NCBI GenBank assembly: GCA_934454525.1
Contig: CAKSFM010000004.1
Span: 62,001-126,000 of the forward strand
DNA from: an uncultured Clostridia bacterium
GTDB lineage: Bacteria > Bacillota > Clostridia > UMGS1883
Reading direction: 5' to 3'
Length of the DNA stretch: 64,000 nt
Part shown: positions 60,554 through 64,000 of the stretch, piece by piece
How the letters are laid out: each line of letters begins with the position of its first letter
Numbering within the stretch: the stretch's first letter is position 1
The notes under the pieces: generated by a model
Told to the model about the DNA's origin: nothing
Databases searched by the model: none
Seen by the model: only the letters and a program-made list of their open reading frames with translations
Made by a program: the position numbers and the translations under genes

Positions 60554-61136
60554 AGGCGCCGTGCTCCTTTAATGCTGCGATATGTACTTTTGTTCCGTAT
60601 CCCTTGTGCTTTGCAAAGCCGTATTCGGGATATTTTCCGTCAAGCTCAATCATTTTCCTGTCACGCGATACCTTTGCAAGTATTGAAGCGGCGGCAATGC
60701 TTGCGCTTTTTGCATCACCCTTTATAACGCACTCATGCGGAAAAGCGCAGTTTGTGATGCAGTCGCCGTCCACAATGACATATTCAGGCGGCACGGAGAG
60801 TGCGGAAAGTGCACGGTTCATTGCCAGATAAGTTGCATTTCTAATGTTTATTTCATCGATCTCCGCAACGCTTGCCGTTGCCACAGCATACGAAACCGCA
60901 CATCCGCATATTTCGTCATACAGCTTTTCGCGCTTTTTTTCCTTAAGTTTTTTTGAATCGTTCAATCCCTCTATGCAGATACCGCGCGGCAGAATAACAG
61001 CCGCGGCGTACACATCGCCGGCAAGCGGACCGCGCCCTGCTTCATCAACTCCGGCAATTGTTCCGAAGCCGTGTTCGAACAATCCGTTTTCAATCGTCCA
61101 CATCTCATTCAGACGCACAATTTCATTTTCTTTCAT
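60513..61136 (-). CDS. rnhB: Ribonuclease HII
   Basis: Removes RNA primers and misincorporated ribonucleotides from DNA. The 207-residue protein has IAGVDEAGRGPLAGDVYAA with two acidic catalytic residues, SKKLKEKKREKLYDEI, YVIVDGDCI, GDAKSASIAAASILAKVSRD and the C-terminal YGFAKHKGYGTKVHIAAL. Order lepB-rbgA-rnhB is usual in Firmicutes. Confidence 0.95.
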   Translation of the reverse strand: MKENEIVRLNEMWTIENGLFEHGFGTIAGVDEAGRGPLAGDVYAAAVILPRGICIEGLNDSKKLKEKKREKLYDEICGCAVSYAVATASVAEIDEINIRNATYLAMNRALSALSVPPEYVIVDGDCITNCAFPHECVIKGDAKSASIAAASILAKVSRDRKMIELDGKYPEYGFAKHKGYGTKVHIAALKEHGACEIHRKTFIKKFV

Positions 61137-61150
61137 CTTATTTCTCCGTT

Positions 61151-62002
61151 TTAAAACGCTTTTTCAAGCGTGATTCTGCCAAGCTTTCCTCCGCGGAATT
61201 CATCAAGCACAACGCTTGCCCCGCGCAGAGTGTCAGCCGCGCCGCCCTTGACAATAAATCCGCGTTTGCGGCAAATTGCCTCCAGCAGCTCAAAGCCGGT
61301 ATATTCATCAGCCAGCTCAAGCTTGTATCTTTCCTCAAGCTTGCTTTTATAATTTTTTGCAAGGAACTCGCATAAATGCGCGCAAAGCTCTTCCGTATCA
61401 AGAATATCGTCCTTGACCGCACCTGTATAAGCAAGGCGCAGCGCTGCTTCCTTATCATCAAATTTCGGCCACAATATTCCGGGCGTGTCGAGAAATTCCA
61501 TTCCGTTTTTGAGCGTTATCCACTGTTTTCCGCGCGTCACACCGGGTCTGTCACCTTTGACGGCTGCGTTCTTTCCGTAAAGCTTATTAATAAAAGAAGA
61601 TTTGCCGACATTGGGAATACCGCATACCATTGTGCGGATAGGCTTGTTCACAAGGCCGCGCGCACGGTCGCGCTCAATTTTTTCTTTCAGCATCTCTCTT
61701 ATCGCCTCAAGAATTTTCTGCACACCCTTTGCATCATTGCAACACACGCTCACCGCCGCCGTTCCCTCGCGTTCGAAACGTTTTATCCATTTCTGTGTTT
61801 CGTTCGGGTCGGCAATGTCGCTTTTATTTACAACGACAAGCACCTTTTTTCCGCCGACAAGCCGCGGCAGTTCGGGATTTCGGCTGCTCTGAGGGCAGCG
61901 CGCGTCAACAATTTCAACCGCGCAGTCGCACAGCCTTATATTTTCGGATATAAGTCTGCGCGTTTTTGCCATATGCCCCGGGAACCACTGTATATCCATC
62001 AT
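61151..62002 (-). CDS. rbgA: Ribosome biogenesis GTPase RbgA (YlqF)
   Basis: A 283-residue circularly permuted GTPase required for late 50S assembly. Motif order G4-G1-G3: VVNKSDIADP, then GIPNVGKSSFINKLYGK, then FLDTPGILWPKF. IQWFPGHMAKTRRLI is the family's N-terminal signature. The C-terminal helical RNA-binding domain follows from about residue 185. The ATG pair at 62002/61999 has a weak GGTGAA site. Confidence 0.95.
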   Translation of the reverse strand: MMDIQWFPGHMAKTRRLISENIRLCDCAVEIVDARCPQSSRNPELPRLVGGKKVLVVVNKSDIADPNETQKWIKRFEREGTAAVSVCCNDAKGVQKILEAIREMLKEKIERDRARGLVNKPIRTMVCGIPNVGKSSFINKLYGKNAAVKGDRPGVTRGKQWITLKNGMEFLDTPGILWPKFDDKEAALRLAYTGAVKDDILDTEELCAHLCEFLAKNYKSKLEERYKLELADEYTGFELLEAICRKRGFIVKGGAADTLRGASVVLDEFRGGKLGRITLEKAF

Positions 62003-62014
62003 TTCACCATTTTC

Positions 62015-62626
62015 TTATTTTCTGTTAAAAATACTCATGTTGTTAAAAGGCCAGAAGCGCCATACCGCTCTGCCGACAACCCGGCTTTTCTCAACCGGAC
62101 CTATAACGCGCCCGTCAGTGCTGTGATTTCTGTTGTCACCCATCACAAATATGCTGCCCTCCGGAACGTCAACCTCGGGTAATGTTGTCTGCGGCATCAT
62201 TTCTTCACCGAGATATGTTTCATCAAGCTTTTCTCCGTCAACATAAACGGAATTTGAAGCGTAATCAATTTCAACGTGCTGCCCGCCGAGCGCAATAACT
62301 CTCTTAACCCAGTAAATATTCTTAGGATAACCCGGAGGATTAAAAATTATTATATCGCCCTGCTTCGGCTCATATCCTAGGCGCCAGACAATCATTCTGT
62401 CGTTATTCTGAAGCGTCGGCTCCATCGACTCACCGTCCACGCGCACAACCGTGAAAATAAAACTGCGGATAACAAGCGCCAGCACAACGGCGATGACAAT
62501 TGCCTGAATCCACTCAAATATTTCTTTCCTTGCGCCGTTTCTTTTTGCGGCTTTCACAATCTTTTCCATTGTTTCGGTGTCATATGCCTTTGTTTCAATA
62601 GGGCCGCCGTTATTTTCTTCGTTCAT
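62015..62626 (-). CDS. lepB: Signal peptidase I
   Basis: Cleaves Sec signal peptides. The 203-residue type I peptidase has one N-terminal transmembrane segment (about residues 40-62), the catalytic Ser in VRVDGESMEPTLQNNDRMIV, the catalytic Lys in YWVKRVIALGGQHVEI, and box E GDNRNHSTDGR. Follows rplS as in many Firmicutes, with a terminator between. Confidence 0.95.
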   Translation of the reverse strand: MNEENNGGPIETKAYDTETMEKIVKAAKRNGARKEIFEWIQAIVIAVVLALVIRSFIFTVVRVDGESMEPTLQNNDRMIVWRLGYEPKQGDIIIFNPPGYPKNIYWVKRVIALGGQHVEIDYASNSVYVDGEKLDETYLGEEMMPQTTLPEVDVPEGSIFVMGDNRNHSTDGRVIGPVEKSRVVGRAVWRFWPFNNMSIFNRK

Positions 62627-62649
62627 TTTACTTCCGTCCTTTCCGCAAA

Positions 62650-62687
62650 TAAAAAGGGGAAACTGCCTGCGTGACAGCTTCCCTTCT
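62650..62687 (-). terminator. Intrinsic terminator after rplS
   Basis: On the minus strand GAAGGGAAGCTG pairs with CAGTTTCCCCTT (one G-U and one mismatch), followed by TTTTTATTT. It begins 5 bp after the rplS stop, giving high rplS over lepB expression. Confidence 0.8.
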
Positions 62688-62692
62688 TACGA

Positions 62693-63034
62693 CTACAGTC
62701 TTTCCTTAACTTTTGCTGCTTTGCCGACTCTGTCACGCAGATAATACAGCTTTGCACGTCTGACCTTACCGTGTCTTACAACCTCGATATGATCCAGACT
62801 CGGCGAGTTAACGGGGAACGTTCTTTCAACCCCAACGCCGTACGAAAGACGCCTTACGGTAAACGATTCCTGAATACCGCCGTGTTTTTTGGAAATTACA
62901 GTACCCTCAAACATCTGAAGTCTTTCCTTAGAGCCTTCCTTTACCTTTACATACAGCTTTACATAATCGCCGATTTCAAGCTTGGGAAGATCCGTTCTGA
63001 TTTGTTCCTGTGTTATTGCCTTTAAAATATCCAC
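62693..63034 (-). CDS. rplS: Ribosomal protein L19
   Basis: A 113-residue 50S protein located at the 30S-50S interface. It has [46 protein letters not shown] and a basic end [20 protein letters not shown]. The start is GTG 63034, giving the conserved [13 protein letters not shown] terminus, with AAAGGAG 8 nt upstream; the ATG at 63052 that contains this site is rejected. Confidence 0.95.
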   Translation of the reverse strand: MDILKAITQEQIRTDLPKLEIGDYVKLYVKVKEGSKERLQMFEGTVISKKHGGIQESFTVRRLSYGVGVERTFPVNSPSLDHIEVVRHGKVRRAKLYYLRDRVGKAAKVKERL

Positions 63035-63115
63035 CGGAAGCTCTCCTTTCATGCCCGCATAAATGCGGTATAATACAAGCGTTCGTACGAAAGAAATGCA
63101 GCGGACCGCTTTGAC
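63035..63115 (-). promoter_or_regulatory. 5' leader of rplS mRNA
   Basis: About 80 nt between the promoter and the GTG. A CCGCATTTATGCGG hairpin (63067-63054) sits just before the ribosome site, and AAGCGGTCCGCT lies near the 5' end. Firmicutes rplS genes often carry an autoregulatory L19 leader; similarity to that class is suggestive but not proven here. Confidence 0.45.
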
Positions 63116-63121
63116 TGTAAT

Positions 63122-63150
63122 ACTGTATCACATTTCAGAATGAATTGCAA
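63122..63150 (-). promoter_or_regulatory. Promoter of rplS
   Basis: On the minus strand TTGCAA (63150-63145), 17-bp spacer, TACAGT (63127-63122). Confidence 0.65.
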
Positions 63151-63198
63151 CAGTTTTTTTATTAATTTATATTTTTTCTGCATTTTTTTAAAAAACCC

Positions 63199-63227
63199 TT
63201 GATAATATTTGCCATTCATGATAAAAT
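63199..63227 (+). promoter_or_regulatory. Promoter of the APC permease gene
   Basis: TTGATA (63199-63204), 17-bp spacer, TAAAAT (63222-63227), 70 bp ahead of the ATG. A weak GCACA/TGTGC hairpin with a T-run follows at 63246-63275. Confidence 0.65.
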
Positions 63228-63297
63228 ATAATAAAGTTTTTCAAGGCACAGTCAAAAAAAATGTGCTTATTTTTTTGGAAAGAGTGGTAACTGTTTA

Positions 63298-64000
63298 ATG
63301 AGTGAACTAAAAAAGAAGTATGGTTTGCTGACAGCGATTGCAATGGTTGTCGGAATCGTTATCGGAAGCGGTGTGTTTTTCAAGGCTGAAACCATACATA
63401 AGACAACCGGCGGAGATATGAAGCTCGGTATTATGGCATGGATAATCGGCGGAATCATAATGCTTGCATGTGCCATCACGTTTTCAATCATGGCGGGCAA
63501 ATACGAAAAGGTGAACGGAATTGTCGACTATGCGGAAGCAACAGTCGGCAGCAAGTATGCATATTATATCGGATGGTTTATGACAACCGTTCTTTATCCC
63601 ACGCTGACATCGGCATTGGCATGGCTCAGCGCAAGGTACACAATGGTGCTTTTCGGGTCTAAGGAAATCACCGGCGGCACCTGCATGACGCTTGCCTGTT
63701 TTTACCTTATTGCAAGCTATGCGGTCAATGCGCTTTCCCCTGTAGTTGCCGGCAAGGTTCAGGTTTCGGCAACTGTTATAAAACTTATTCCCTTGCTTTT
63801 AATGGCAGTTGTCGGAACAATTGCCGGCACGTCAAACGGTCTTATTGTTCAAAACTTTTCGTCAGCCGTTAAACCTATCGCAAATTCCGGACAAGCACTT
63901 TTCACAGCAGTTGTTGCAAGCGCTTTCGCATATGAGGGTTGGATTGTTGCAACAAGCATAAATGCCGAGCTGAAAAACGCAAAGCGCAATCTTCCGATAG
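63298..64000 (+). CDS. APC-family amino acid permease, N-terminal part (3' end off window)
   Basis: The frame stays open from ATG 63298 to the right edge (234 codons). GLLTAIAMVVGIVIGSGVFF is the first helix with the broken GSG substrate motif of APC/LAT transporters. At least six hydrophobic segments follow, with GKYEKVNGIVDYAEATVG (EKxGGxxxY-like) and AFAYEGWIVATSINAELKN late in the visible part. This is the serine/threonine exchanger- or LAT-like branch. The substrate cannot be read from the fragment. Confidence 0.88.
   Translation, partial: MSELKKKYGLLTAIAMVVGIVIGSGVFFKAETIHKTTGGDMKLGIMAWIIGGIIMLACAITFSIMAGKYEKVNGIVDYAEATVGSKYAYYIGWFMTTVLYPTLTSALAWLSARYTMVLFGSKEITGGTCMTLACFYLIASYAVNALSPVVAGKVQVSATVIKLIPLLLMAVVGTIAGTSNGLIVQNFSSAVKPIANSGQALFTAVVASAFAYEGWIVATSINAELKNAKRNLPI

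Noticed and set aside
63246..63275. Attenuator ahead of the APC permease
   Set aside because: Only a 5-bp GCACA/TGTGC stem precedes the T-run; too weak to call a terminator.

Overview
The window reads as a chromosomal stretch from an anaerobic low-to-moderate GC Firmicute, most likely a gut or rumen Clostridia (Oscillospirales-like). This is inferred from a ferredoxin-based Rnf complex, a ferredoxin-dependent 2-oxoacid oxidoreductase, a GGGtGRT/IscU-like pair, MecA, UPF0735 and DUF1934 proteins, strong GGAGG ribosome sites, and frequent GTG/TTG starts. No species can be named from sequence alone. No rRNA, tRNA, CRISPR array, phage or transposase gene was seen.

Layout. 1-2434 (+): nrnA (cut by the left edge), truB and ribF, overlapping by ATGA. 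2440-13224 (+): one long operon behind a consensus promoter, a 33-codon Ile-rich leader ORF and an intrinsic terminator that together look like an attenuator. It encodes a LeuA-like protein that has lost its metal ligands, a TIM-barrel/AMP-ligase fusion, a branched-chain aminotransferase, a P-loop ATPase, a four-subunit VOR-type oxidoreductase, an XRE-cupin protein and a second AMP-forming acyl-CoA synthetase. Together these could turn branched-chain fatty acids into branched-chain amino acids by reductive carboxylation, or run in reverse. 13283-30688 (-): a near-continuous run with SHOCT and CPBP membrane proteins, lactate dehydrogenase, rnfBAEGDC, a lipoprotein, capA, gltX, dgt, a Gx/NusG-II pair, an SDR, LUD and ACT proteins, rlmB and comEC. 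30764-33704 (-): lysC, hom and a UPF0735 ACT protein. 33911-36733 (+): a rodA/ftsW-type gene and putP.

36835-38121 (-) is the most unusual region. Two tandem units of about 290-315 bp each carry their own promoter, a structured RNA of about 215-245 nt with compensatory base changes, and a terminator with a competing antiterminator pairing. The first unit sits directly in front of a SLOG/YpsA-like gene. A third, partial unit is joined to a 100-bp inverted repeat.

38141-43407 holds the GGGtGRT and Fe-S scaffold pair, an AraC regulator, and a divergent NagB-ROK kinase fusion with a nucleotidyltransferase. 43570-46158 holds two secreted proteins of unknown function, divergent from an XRE regulator with paired 19-bp operator-like palindromes. 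46211-49609 contains a decaying carbohydrate locus: a GH88/105 pseudogene, a truncated GH36-like gene and a broken araC gene. 49745-63034 (-) is housekeeping: mecA, an AraC-type gene, an S41 protease, argS, DUF1934, murI, gpmI, tpiA, pgk, an M19 dipeptidase, yraN, rnhB, rbgA, lepB and rplS. The right edge cuts an APC-family permease.
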